35,308 bases of DNA. Source: Bradyrhizobium altum. GTDB lineage: Bacteria > Pseudomonadota > Alphaproteobacteria > Rhizobiales > Xanthobacteraceae. The stretch spans positions 1 through 35,308 of the forward strand of contig NZ_JACMYP010000063.1 in NCBI RefSeq assembly GCF_020889705.1. The letters are read 5' to 3'. The stretch's first letter is position 1; the number at the start of each line of letters is the position of its first letter. A program made the translations under genes and the position numbers. The notes under the pieces are model-generated. The model was not told the origin of the DNA and did no database searches. It was given only the letters and a program-made list of their open reading frames with translations. This document shows, one piece after another, positions 15,974-23,630 of the stretch.

Positions 15974-16837
15974 TCAGTTTCTTGCCAGTGATGATTGAGC
16001 GGTCGCGTAGTGTTTCTTTCCCCATGTCCCGTCCCGAAGTCCGCCGCCTTCCATGGCGGCGAGGGCCGCGGAGAATGCTCCGATGAACAGTGACAGCGTC
16101 AACCAGATGGCCGTTTGCATCGCGGCCTTGCGAGCGGCATCGAGGTCGGCCTTGGCCTGAGTAACGACATCATTGACCCGCTTCTCGGCATCAGCCTGGC
16201 TGAGACCCGTACGCGCAGCCACGACCTTGGCGATGTAGCCCTTGTCGTTCGCGTTCACATCACGTCCAGCACGAAAGTCGCTTGTCAGCAGACGCACCAT
16301 CTCTGGCCGCGGATCGGATTGTCCTTGTGCCTGTGCGGACGGATCGTTGGGGCGCAGCAGCGTGTCGACGTAACCCGCCATAGGCCCGGAGTTCGCTGCG
16401 CTTGCCGCGCCTTGGGTGGCGCCGCCGAGGGCGTTGCCAAGAAGCGTGCTGGCGGGCGAGGCCAACAGCACCGCTCCGAGTACGGACGCGACCGCCCAGG
16501 CCAGGAAGCCGTGGGCCGTGTCCCTAAACTGGACCTCGGTCGTGTGGACGCCGACCCACTTCGTCCGGAGACGGCCTGCGAGATAGCCGCCGATCGAGGA
16601 GGACAGCATTGCCATCACGATGAAGTACAGCCCCGTGCCGATCTTGAACGTCGTAGCCGAAACGCCGGAATTGCCCCAAGGCGACACGACCGCAAAGCCC
16701 ATGCCGACGCCGAAGGACAGCAGAAGGAGGGTCAAGGCCAGGGACGCCGCCGCGCCCGCCAGCACCGCCGCCCAAGAAACACCGGCTACCGTCGGCTCGA
16801 CATCTTCGGTCGGGGTACGTCCCAATCCTTCAGCCAT
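15974..16837 (-). CDS. integral membrane protein, rhizobial 'PhnA-like' type
   Basis: A 287-residue protein with an N-terminal acidic leader, helix 1 (SWAAVLAGAAASLALTLLLLS, about 20-40), helix 2 (about 62-85), a charged loop, helix 3 (FLAWAVASVLGAVLLASPAS, about 107-126), a long soluble part with a coiled-coil (VVTQAKADLDAARKAAMQ) and a last helix (about 245-268). I have seen this type annotated 'PhnA-like' in Rhizobiales, without a demonstrated link to phosphonate use. ATG 16837 is set by GGAGAT. The longer frame reaching 16999 has no site. It heads the minus-strand cluster down to 14036. Confidence 0.75.
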   Translation of the reverse strand: MAEGLGRTPTEDVEPTVAGVSWAAVLAGAAASLALTLLLLSFGVGMGFAVVSPWGNSGVSATTFKIGTGLYFIVMAMLSSSIGGYLAGRLRTKWVGVHTTEVQFRDTAHGFLAWAVASVLGAVLLASPASTLLGNALGGATQGAASAANSGPMAGYVDTLLRPNDPSAQAQGQSDPRPEMVRLLTSDFRAGRDVNANDKGYIAKVVAARTGLSQADAEKRVNDVVTQAKADLDAARKAAMQTAIWLTLSLFIGAFSAALAAMEGGGLRDGTWGKKHYATAQSSLARN

Positions 16838-16871
16838 CGCGATCTCCAGTTTGTGTCCGTTCTGCCCAAGA

Positions 16872-16896
16872 AATGCGCAGGTCGTCGGTAAGTTCC
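16872..16896 (-). promoter_or_regulatory. weak EcfG-like promoter
   Basis: On the minus strand GGAAC (16896-16892), 16 bases, CATT (16875-16872), 35 bases before the ATG at 16837. The -10 has one mismatch at the second position, weaker than the NGTT forms elsewhere. Confidence 0.35.
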
Positions 16897-17179
16897 TCGA
16901 ATGAAACTGCCTTGGTAGCGAGCATGTCGATCGAGTTGAGCCCACGCCGAGTTCGAAGGTTAAGAACGCACCTTGACGTGGTTCAAGCCGTTCTCGCATT
17001 CGACGCCACCGGGTTAGGTGGCCGCGAGCATCTTAGCGACCAGACAGACTCCATACGCTTGCGCCTTGGACAAATCCGGCGGCGAGTTCATCCCGGAGAA
17101 CGGTGGAGGCCTGGGTGCGGTTGGCGAAGCGCGCGAAGAGGGCTAAATGATCGCGTCTGCTAACGGCAATCCGCGGGTT
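16897..17179. other. non-coding stretch
   Basis: The divergent intergenic region between the minus-strand membrane cluster and the alpha-CTD-like gene. No gene or repeat is visible. The promoters at both ends account for its role. Confidence 0.4.
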
Positions 17180-17204
17180 GGAACTCGAAAACTCGCTCTT
17201 GGTT
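17180..17204 (+). promoter_or_regulatory. EcfG-like promoter of the alpha-CTD-like gene
   Basis: GGAAC (17180-17184), a 16-base spacer, GGTT (17201-17204), 51 bases before ATG 17256. Same form as the 2193 site. Confidence 0.55.
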
Positions 17205-17255
17205 ATGCCCTCAGCGCAACTCTAATGAAGACTTCAGTGTGTTGGATAGCATGGC

Positions 17256-17660
17256 ATGACAAGCGACAGCCAAGTCTCTAAACCAAGCAGTCCAGCTCAA
17301 CGTGCTGCTGAGGAAGCCTTCGCACAGCCCAAGCCGCGCCTGTCGGAGTACGCTGAGGAGCAACAAGCGCTCGATGTGAACCGGGAACGGCTCAAGCAGG
17401 AACGGCTCGCCCGTGAGGCAGGGAGGCATACAGTTGTTGTGCCCACTCCCGAGCTGCCGGACGACACCCCTCTTGCGGATGTCCGTCTGTCAACACGCAT
17501 ACAAAATGCTCTCAAGGCTGCTGGCTTCAGCACGGTCGGTGAGGTCCGGGAAGCTTCTGACGCGACCCTTCTCACCTTGCAGGACCTAGGCAAGAAATCG
17601 GTGTCCGACTTGCGCGCCACGCTAGGCCTGCCGTCGTCGGATGGAGTCCGGCCTCGCTAA
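17256..17660 (+). CDS. stand-alone RNA polymerase alpha-CTD-like protein
   Basis: A 134-residue protein. Residues 1-55 form a charged, probably coiled helix (AEEQQALDVNRERLKQERLAR). Residues 73-127 are a helix-hairpin-helix fold matching the C-terminal domain of RpoA: RLSTRIQNALKAAGFSTVGEV and then LLTLQDLGKKSVSDLRATLGL. The residues that in E. coli alpha contact UP-element DNA (R265, N268, G296, K298, S299) correspond here to R81, N84, G112, K114 and S115, and all are kept. There is no alpha N-terminal domain, so it cannot assemble into polymerase like alpha. It may bind DNA or activators by itself. It is single-gene, with an EcfG-like promoter. The role is inference. Confidence 0.8.
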   Translation: MTSDSQVSKPSSPAQRAAEEAFAQPKPRLSEYAEEQQALDVNRERLKQERLAREAGRHTVVVPTPELPDDTPLADVRLSTRIQNALKAAGFSTVGEVREASDATLLTLQDLGKKSVSDLRATLGLPSSDGVRPR

Positions 17661-17844
17661 CGTCATCCTCCGCGTTGAGAAGCTGCCGGTCGGAGGCACG
17701 AAAGCTGCTGCCCTAGGGGTCTCGAGGAGGAGCTCTTGCTCAAGTTGTTGTTTGCGCCCGGCGCGTCAGCCGTCCCTGAATAACCGGAGGCCCCAGACGT
17801 TCCGCGGCCACTTGACGGCCGCCACCACGGCCTCCCCTTTGCTC

Positions 17845-17926
17845 GGCAATTCTCCAGGCATTCCGGCAAGTGCGTCAGTTGGGATCTGTCCGCGCCTTCG
17901 ACGAAGCGCACCTTCTGTATCCCCAT
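17845..17926 (-). pseudogene. transposase N-terminal fragment
   Basis: From ATG 17926 on the minus strand: GIQKVRFVEGADRSQLTHLPECLE. RFVEG.DRSQ.TLLPECL is the start of a common rhizobial DDE transposase type (IS1182-like branch). After about 25 residues the match is lost, so only a stub remains. No inverted repeats were found. Confidence 0.5.
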
Positions 17927-17974
17927 AGGAAATGGAGAATTCCATGACTCGTGCTTTTCACAAGGAGGGTCACT

Positions 17975-18007
17975 AGGGGCTGATGGGACATCACCCGGCG
18001 AGCCCCT
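17975..18007 (-). terminator. possible terminator after the KUP gene
   Basis: AGGGGCT (17975-17981) and AGCCCCT (18001-18007) pair around a nested small stem (TGATG/CATCA). It lies about 60 bases beyond the minus-strand KUP stop. There is no T-run, so the call is weak. Confidence 0.3.
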
Positions 18008-18068
18008 TAATGAGCACATGGCCTACAAACGCGCTGGCCCGGGCGTACCTTGAGCCGTCGGGAGACAG

Positions 18069-19988
18069 TCACAGCTCGATGCGACGGCCGATCTCAACCA
18101 GCTCTTTGCTGGGAATCCTGAAGCGGTCCACCGCATGCGCCGAGTTTCTGGACATGAAAGCAAAGAGAGCGACGCGCCACCGAGTCAGCCAGGGCCGCTT
18201 CGGGCGGCTCACCGCATCGTAGCGCTCGATATAGAAGGTAGGACGATCCCAGGCCGGAAGCCCTTCACGTCTCGCCGCGCTTATCGCTGAAGGCAGATCC
18301 GGGATTTCCACGAAGCCAAAATGCACGGTCATGTGCCAGAGGCCTTCGCTCAGCTTCTCGCATTTGATACGATCGGCTGGCCGAACGCGCGGGATGCTCT
18401 CAAAGCTCACCGAGAGTGCAACGACCGTCTCGAATAGCGAACGCGTTTGCCTGACGTAGTTCACGATGATGGGCGGCATTCCCTTGCCGAGCCGCGTCAG
18501 GAATATGCCCGTGCCCGGCACGCGGTCTATGTCTTCCGCGGTCAAGCGGGCCAGAAAGGCGCCGGGGGTTTCGGAATGGATGGCATTGCGCCTGTGCAGG
18601 GTGGTGATACCGGAATGCCAGGTGATCATGACAATGAACACCAGGAGGCCGAAGGTGAGCGGGATCCAGCCGCCCTCGAACAGCTTCAAGAGGTTGGCGG
18701 CAAAGAAATTGAGATCGACGCTGAGCAAGACGACCGCGATCGCGACCGATTGCCATAGCGGCCAGTGCCATCGCCTGCGCATCACTTCGAACAGCAGGAT
18801 AGTGGTGAGAACCATCGTGGTCGATACCGCCGTTCCGTAAGCGCCAGCAAGCCGATCCGACGTTCCGAATGCGACCGTGAGAACGATGGTCATCACCATC
18901 ATCGTCCAGTTCACGAACGGAACGTAGATCTGACCGTATTCGTCGGCCGATGTCTGCCGAATGCGGACGCCCGGAAACCAGCCGAGCTGCATCGCCTGAC
19001 GCGTCATCGAGAAGGAGCCGGTGATGATGGCCTGGCTGGCGATGATGGTGGCCAGGGTGGCAAGCGCCACCAGAGGGTAGAGCGCCACGGACGGAGCCAG
19101 TTTAAAGAACGGGTTGGAGTCGAGGTCTGGCGACGCAATGAAGGTGGCCACCTGCCCCGCATAACTGAGAATTAGCGTGGGCAGCACGATGCAGTACCAG
19201 GCGATGCGGATCGGAGCGCGACCGACATGGCCCATGTCCGCGTAGAGCGCTTCGCCGCCCGTCAGAGCCAGAAACACGCCACCGAGCACGGCGAAGCCGA
19301 GAAAGCCATGCGTCGTCAGGAGATGAATCCCATAGACCGGATTAAGTGCGGCCAGCACTTCGGGGTGGTTAAAAACGCCAAATACACCCAGCCCTCCGAT
19401 ACTGATGAACCACAGCAGCATGATTGGTCCGAAGGCCTTGCCGACCGAGGCCGTACCCCGATTTTGCAAAGCAAACAGGCCGAGCAGGATCACAACGGCA
19501 ATCGGCATCGTATAGGGCTTGAAAATCGCCGTGGCCACATTCAGGCCTTCGACGGCGCTGAGCACGGAGATCGCGGGCGTGATGATCCCGTCGCCGTAAA
19601 TGAGGGCGGCGCCGAAGAGGCCCGCGATCAGCAACCAACGGCCTCGCCCGGACCAGCGCGCGCCCGTCATGGCCATCAGCGCCAATATGCCGCCTTCACC
19701 GTGATTGTCGGCGCGCATGACAAGTAGGCTGTATTTGATCGAGATCGTGACGATCAGAGACCAGAACACCAGTGACAGTGATCCAAGCGCGGCCTCGGCG
19801 TCGAACGCGCGGCCCATCAGATGCACGATCGTCTGCAGCGTGTAGAGCGGACTGGTGCCCAGATCGCCATAGACGATGCCGAGCGCGAGCAGGGTCGTCG
19901 CGCGGCTTGGGGAAGGCTCTGTACGCCTATGAGGCTGTCCGGTGAAAGTGGTTCCCGCGGAGAGCGCCGCGGTCGATGCGTAGGGCAT
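18069..19988 (-). CDS. kup: KUP-family potassium uptake protein
   Basis: A 639-residue proton-coupled K+ importer of the KUP/HAK/KT family. The signature ALGIVYGDLGTSPLYTLQT is at about residues 35-53. About twelve membrane helices follow, including GGILALMAMTGA, YGDGIITPAISVLSAVEG, GGEALYADMGHVGR and AYGTAVSTTMVLTT, then a cytoplasmic C-terminal domain of about 170 residues (GTGIFLTRLGKGMPP, FGFVEIPDLPSAI, PTFYIERYDAVSRPK). Length and domain order are normal. In rhizobia KUP serves K+ supply at low pH or during osmotic stress, fitting the stress-gene neighbourhood. It is transcribed alone. The ATG at 19988 is plausible (CCGGGAGC upstream). The gene looks intact. Confidence 0.95.
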   Translation of the reverse strand: MPYASTAALSAGTTFTGQPHRRTEPSPSRATTLLALGIVYGDLGTSPLYTLQTIVHLMGRAFDAEAALGSLSLVFWSLIVTISIKYSLLVMRADNHGEGGILALMAMTGARWSGRGRWLLIAGLFGAALIYGDGIITPAISVLSAVEGLNVATAIFKPYTMPIAVVILLGLFALQNRGTASVGKAFGPIMLLWFISIGGLGVFGVFNHPEVLAALNPVYGIHLLTTHGFLGFAVLGGVFLALTGGEALYADMGHVGRAPIRIAWYCIVLPTLILSYAGQVATFIASPDLDSNPFFKLAPSVALYPLVALATLATIIASQAIITGSFSMTRQAMQLGWFPGVRIRQTSADEYGQIYVPFVNWTMMVMTIVLTVAFGTSDRLAGAYGTAVSTTMVLTTILLFEVMRRRWHWPLWQSVAIAVVLLSVDLNFFAANLLKLFEGGWIPLTFGLLVFIVMITWHSGITTLHRRNAIHSETPGAFLARLTAEDIDRVPGTGIFLTRLGKGMPPIIVNYVRQTRSLFETVVALSVSFESIPRVRPADRIKCEKLSEGLWHMTVHFGFVEIPDLPSAISAARREGLPAWDRPTFYIERYDAVSRPKRPWLTRWRVALFAFMSRNSAHAVDRFRIPSKELVEIGRRIEL

Positions 19989-20158
19989 GGGATCAAAGCT
20001 CCCGGAGGGAAATCAGAGCATGCGGTTGCCAATCAGGGTGTCTTGTCGTTCTCATTTCTTGGCGCGCATGACGATAGCGAGCGGGGCCTCGGTCTGGCCA
20101 GCGTTTTGGCCGCAACTGGCGCCTGTGGTGCCCAACTGCGACCTGGACGCGGCGTGAG

Positions 20159-20405
20159 ATGAGGATCCGCTCCCATTCGGAAAGTCCCATCGTGGAGCTC
20201 GAGGATCGTTCCAGGTGGCGAATCCGTTCTCGCCGACTTGCGTCTCACCCTGTACTGGAAACCGGACACCGACTTCAGCCTCGCCGGGGCGGGCGATGGC
20301 GTCGTCTCCCGTGCATTCGTCGGTGGTGGCGCAAAAGTCTGCGTGATACTCGCACGCGAACGCCGGCCTATTGGGACGTCACGAACGAAAACCAAGGACA
20401 GCTGA
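20159..20405 (+). pseudogene. frameshifted copy of a small hypothetical gene
   Basis: ATG 20159 gives RIRSHSESPIVELEDRSRWRI. The rest continues one frame away as LADLRLTLYWKPDTDFSLAG...VSRAFVGGGAKVCVI. Together these align with the intact protein at 21797-22042 (IVELEDGSRWRI, GDLDITVLWKPETDLTVLKL, SHALVSEDGPVRVI). One indel near 20225 separates the halves. Confidence 0.6.
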
Positions 20406-20433
20406 GTCAGGTCGCAAGCGAGGAGGAAAAGCC

Positions 20434-20615
20434 ATGTCAACAGCCAAGAAACCTCTCAACCCGATGATTTTCCGGTCCACGCGGAAGGTGAGAAAGTCAA
20501 GAGACAGGATGGTGGTCCCATTGCGGAAGCAGACGACCCGGCTGTCGCGGAGGACGTAGCCGAGCGCCTCAATGACGACGAGGCGAGACGCGAAGAGGAC
20601 AAGTGGTCGGCATGA
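20434..20615 (+). pseudogene. frameshifted copy of the small hydrophilic protein at 12216-12455
   Basis: A perfect ribosome site (AGGAGGAA, 20421-20428) precedes ATG 20434: STAKKPLNP, then an indel near 20463, then in another frame DDFPVHAEGEKVKRQDGGPI, AEADDPAVAEDVAERLNDDE and a tail ending DKWSA with a stop at 20613. Restoring one base would give an intact protein of about 59 residues, so the damage is recent or is an assembly error. Confidence 0.65.
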
Positions 20616-20726
20616 TCGTGTTGCCGGCGATGTCTTCGATCGTCGACACAGTCTAGGTAAGCGTCCCGATGAGTTTCAGTCCGGCCGCTTGGAGGGTCTG
20701 CTTCCGGGCCCGGGCAAGGTCGAACC

Positions 20727-21055
20727 ATGCTGCCGCCACCACGCAACGATCGTTACACCGGCATCCGGCACCATTTGAGGGTGCAATCCTTTCGCGCCTT
20801 GACGGTCCTCCTTTCTTGGGGGCTCATCGTCGCCGCGTTCTACGAAAAGCCTGAATTGTTGACCGGCATCCAGGATACAGCGTGCTCGAAAGTTTCGGCG
20901 ACAACATTCCTCCGCCTTGGGGACCTCGCATTGAATTCGTCTTTCGAGAGATCGGCGGGTTCAACTGGCTGCAGATCACCTTGATCGTTGTCGGGCTGCG
21001 GATCGTGTTGTTTGGCGTCGCCAGCAAATGGCGGATGCTACGCGGCCGACGGTGA
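20727..21055 (+). pseudogene. frameshifted small membrane protein
   Basis: ATG 20727 opens a basic N-terminus, then HHLRVQSFRALTVLLSWGLI and VAAFYEKPELLTGIQDT. Near 20880 the frame shifts to SVLESFGDNIPPPWGPRIEF, FREIGGFNWLQITLIVVGLR and VASKWRMLRGRR, with a stop at 21053. The joined product would have two membrane helices and about 108 residues. Family unknown to me. Confidence 0.6.
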
Positions 21056-21360
21056 CTTCGCGACCTGCGGCGCCGAGGGCGCTGGTCGACGGCAGTCGGA
21101 TGTTCTACGCCCCTCGCTCACGTCCCAGGTGCCGTTGCGCTTCGGAACCGAAAAGGCGCTCCCGGGCAGCGCTGCGGGTTGGCAGGGGGACCGAGGGACT
21201 GGAAACCCATCCCAAGGCTGGTAACCGACTTCGCTGACGATGAGCGATCGCGGAACTACAATCCAACTATGCGCGCAGCAGGAACGACCGCCTCGGGATC
21301 GAATTGATCTCGCGCAAAAACATCGCGACGGCCGGCAAGCTTATTTCCGGGTGTCCGGGT
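21056..21360. other. non-coding stretch
   Basis: Frames here are short and without family features. An in-frame TTG at 21304 could extend the next gene by 19 residues, but no ribosome site supports it. Nothing else is visible. Confidence 0.35.
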
Positions 21361-21555
21361 ATGAGGAAAGGCGACGTTACCTGCCCTGACTGTGGCGCCG
21401 GCTACTGCCGGATCGAGCTCGAGTCCCGGAAGGGCGAGCCCGGGCAGTACAAGTGTCGGATCTGCGACCGATCCCTCGAGGTATTCGACGGATCCACCGA
21501 GATAAGCTACCGCCTCACCATTGAGCCTTCTGACTGGCGGCCGCAACGAACTTAG
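21361..21555 (+). CDS. small zinc-ribbon protein
   Basis: A 64-residue protein with a four-cysteine zinc ribbon: VTCPDCGAGYCRIEL and later YKCRICDRSLEVF (CxxC...CxxC), then a beta-strand tail (EISYRLTIEPS). Small proteins of this pattern are common in Bradyrhizobium. Zinc-ribbon folds bind metal and often nucleic acid or protein. It is one of few intact small genes in this decayed zone. Confidence 0.7.
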   Translation: MRKGDVTCPDCGAGYCRIELESRKGEPGQYKCRICDRSLEVFDGSTEISYRLTIEPSDWRPQRT

Positions 21556-21557
21556 AC

Positions 21558-21712
21558 ATGACCGAAGACCTGGACCTGGCGACCGCGATGAAGCGGTTGA
21601 GCCTGACCGGGCCGTCAACCTGTAAAGGCTTGCGGCCGATGAGGACGATCCGGCGTTCAAAGCCCAGATCGAGCAGGCCGCCGCCTACCGGAGCTTGCGG
21701 CTCGGCGGGTGA
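21558..21712 (+). pseudogene. degenerate small gene downstream of the zinc-ribbon gene
   Basis: ATG 21558, two bases after the previous stop, gives TEDLDLATAMKRLSLTG. A coherent C-terminal piece, LAADEDDPAFKAQIEQAAAY plus RSLRLGG and a stop at 21710, lies in another frame. The two pieces look like one short helical protein split by an indel near 21610-21630. Confidence 0.4.
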
Positions 21713-21796
21713 AGGAAGCGGGCTCCCTAGCCCTCCGGAATTGACCAAGTCGTCGCTTGAGAGCTGTTCGTTCGGTCTCAGCAGCCAATGCTGCCC

Positions 21797-22042
21797 TTAC
21801 CCCTTAGCGAGCCTGTCCTTTACCTCTTCCACAGGCCACTTTTGATCCGCAGGTATTACCCGAACCGGGCCATCTTCGCTAACGAGCGCGTGCGAAGGGG
21901 GGCCATCGCTCAGTTTCAATACTGTGAGATCGGTCTCCGGCTTCCATAGGACGGTGATATCGAGATCGCCGGGAAAAATTCGCCATCGCGAGCCGTCTTC
22001 CAGCTCCACTATGTGACCTTCTGCATGCGCTTTTATCTTCAT
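21797..22042 (-). CDS. small conserved protein with beta-strand core
   Basis: An 81-residue protein: KIKAHAEGHIVELEDGSRWR, GDLDITVLWKPETDLTV, DGPVRVIPADQKWPVEEVKD. Predominantly beta, probably cytoplasmic. The ATG at 22042 overlaps the stop of the upstream gene (ATGA), so it is translationally coupled to it and under the same promoter. A frameshifted relative is at 20159. Function unknown. Confidence 0.65.
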   Translation of the reverse strand: MKIKAHAEGHIVELEDGSRWRIFPGDLDITVLWKPETDLTVLKLSDGPPSHALVSEDGPVRVIPADQKWPVEEVKDRLAKG

Positions 22043-22260
22043 CGAGTGAGACCGACGTTGCGCTCGATCGTCTTTAAGTGTGTCAAGCCCGAAACCACCG
22101 ATCTCTTTTCGTCCAGCTCTCCAGCCGCGATCTGACCGAAGTGGTCCGTAACCGCTTTGCGAGCTTGGACCTGATCGCAATGATCCAGGTCCTTCATCTG
22201 CTCAAAAACCGCCATGGTGCGCTCGATGGCGGCGGCTCCAACCCTTTCGTCCGGTGTCAT
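22039..22260 (-). CDS. small conserved helical protein, first gene of a pair
   Basis: A 73-residue protein (MTPDERVGAAAIERTMAVFE, QMKDLDHCDQVQARKAVTDH, then a charged tail). ATG 22260 is chosen because GGAG lies 8-11 bases upstream. The exact EcfG consensus 23-48 bases upstream leaves no room for the longer frame starting at 22302. It is followed by a coupled second gene. No family recognised. Confidence 0.65.
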   Translation of the reverse strand: MTPDERVGAAAIERTMAVFEQMKDLDHCDQVQARKAVTDHFGQIAAGELDEKRSVVSGLTHLKTIERNVGLTR

Positions 22261-22282
22261 GACCAGAGCTCCAAAATGACCT

Positions 22283-22308
22283 AACGAGACACGGGACCTC
22301 ACAGTTCC
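22283..22308 (-). promoter_or_regulatory. EcfG consensus promoter
   Basis: On the minus strand GGAAC (22308-22304), 17 bases, CGTT (22286-22283): an exact match to GGAAC-N16/17-CGTT, 22 bases before ATG 22260. It is the clearest such site in front of a gene in this window. Confidence 0.65.
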
Positions 22309-22345
22309 CTGACGCTGCTTTCCACCCCCGCTGGAGTAGCATTAG

Positions 22346-22657
22346 ACGCTAAGCTCGGACTGCGAATGCCTCCCAGCCAAGCCCGACAAAGGCGACATCG
22401 GCGCGGCTGGAGCGCCGGGCCAGCAGGGTCAGCCAGGCCCTCCCGGACCTCCAGGCAAGAACGGCAAGGATGCCGTCGTATATGATCATTTGCTCCTCGG
22501 AGCCGTTCAGGTCGCACTAGTCGCGGCCGGCGGCTCGACCATCAATCACATCCGATCGTCGATGTGCGAATGGTGTGCGACCAGAATTGCAACTGCTGGC
22601 CGACGCGCTATCGGGAGCGCCGGCCGGCACTGGCCGATCGCCCGATCTGGCCTGTGA
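22346..22657 (+). pseudogene. collagen-like gene fragment
   Basis: An open frame after TAG 22343-22345 has no start codon but contains nine uninterrupted Gly-X-Y triplets at 22391-22471 (GDIGAAGAPGQQGQPGPPGP...GKD), then VVYDHLLLGAVQVALVAAGG. Short collagen-like segments occur in secreted rhizobial proteins. The 5' part with signal peptide and start is missing. Confidence 0.5.
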
Positions 22658-22895
22658 GCCGCCCGCAACTGACCGCCCTGCTCTCGGCCATTACAACGGT
22701 CACGCTTCGACCTCCGGGGCGGGAGGCGAAGGGGGGCATCAAGGGCGCGATCGTCGGCGGCGTCGCCGGCCATTGGCAGGCCAAGGCAAGCTCGGTGCGG
22801 CTGCGGGTTGTGTTGTCGGTCATCACGAGGCCAACAAGCAGAACGCGACCATTTCGAACGCTGCTGCGGATCAGGAGAGCCGGCCGCCAGTTCCG
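22564..22895 (+). pseudogene. glycine-zipper outer-envelope protein fragment
   Basis: One frame carries CDQNCNCWPTRYRERRPA (about 22575-22630) and GGIKGAIVGGVAGH (about 22733-22775). The adjacent frame continues QGKLGAAAGCVVGHHEANKQ. GGxxGAxxGGxxGHxxG is a glycine-zipper membrane motif. At least one indel near 22780 breaks it, and at about 22896 it runs straight into the cupin duplicate, which marks a recombination joint. Confidence 0.5.
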
Positions 22896-23197
22896 CGAGT
22901 AGCGCTCCTATACTGCCTTCGAGGACGAAGCTGTATTCGTCCTCGCGATGATGCCGGTGCATGGGAGCCGCCAAGGCGCGCGGCTGCATCGGGGTGCTCG
23001 ACGAGCGCAAAACGTTTGCCGGCATCTTCCCCTTCGACGAGGAAGCGGGCGCTGGTCCCTCAAAGAATTGCGAGGTGAGGAGCACCATGGCAACACCGAG
23101 AGTTCTCCGGCCCGGCTGACGGCCACCTCACCCTCATAGCCGTTGCGCAACCAGAACCATCGTATTCGCCGCATCCGGTCCGATCAACGGAGGAAGC
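22896..23197 (-). repeat. cupin gene segment, duplicate A with internal inversion
   Basis: Near-identical to 34244-34537, the 5' half of the cupin gene with its upstream region. In copy A the central 50 bases (about 23078-23126), containing the ribosome site and start codon of the cupin gene, are inverted relative to copy B. GGTGAGG (23074-23080) and CCTCACC (23126-23132) flank the inverted piece. The cupin core (AAPMHRHHREDEYSFVLEGS) is still readable on the minus strand but has lost its start and its 3' half. Confidence 0.8.
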
Positions 23198-23259
23198 TTG
23201 GCCCCAGCGCCGTTGACATGCGGCAAGCGCGGCGAGGCGGTCCCGCGGATTATGGTTCG

Positions 23260-23457
23260 TCAACTCGGCGCATCGCTTTTCGCGTCCTTTCCGCTCGATG
23301 CGACCCGCGAACCCTGGGCTTTCTCGACCGATGGCTGAACCTGCCGAACTTCCGCGTGCATGGCACGGTGCTCGAGATAGAGTTCGCCGGCGACCAGCAT
23401 GACACCGGCACAAGCCAGTCCAAAAGCGGCGGCGACGAGATCTCTGTAATCATCCAT
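23260..23457 (-). CDS. putative small membrane-anchored protein
   Basis: ATG 23457 gives MDDYRDLVAAAFGLACAGVM followed by LVAGELYLEHRAMHAEV and a hydrophilic Lys/Ser-rich tail, 65 residues. One hydrophobic helix at about 8-25 would anchor it. No strong ribosome site is visible and the family is unknown, so support is moderate. Confidence 0.42.
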   Translation of the reverse strand: MDDYRDLVAAAFGLACAGVMLVAGELYLEHRAMHAEVRQVQPSVEKAQGSRVASSGKDAKSDAPS

Positions 23458-23630
23458 GGCTTCGATCGAACGTGGCGACACTTTTGACACCAGCATCGGC
23501 GGCTGATTTTATCACCGCGAAGGTGCGGCACGACAGCGGTGGTGGGGTTGTCACGGAGAGGAAGGCGCGCCCGACACGCCTGGGCTGCCGCGAAACAGAA
23601 TGTTGCCCGCGCCACTCCTCTCCGTAGGTC

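Noticed and set aside
22575..23078. 167-codon plus frame across the zipper remnant and cupin copy
   Set aside because: It joins an out-of-frame zipper piece to the antisense of the cupin. It is a composite, not a gene.
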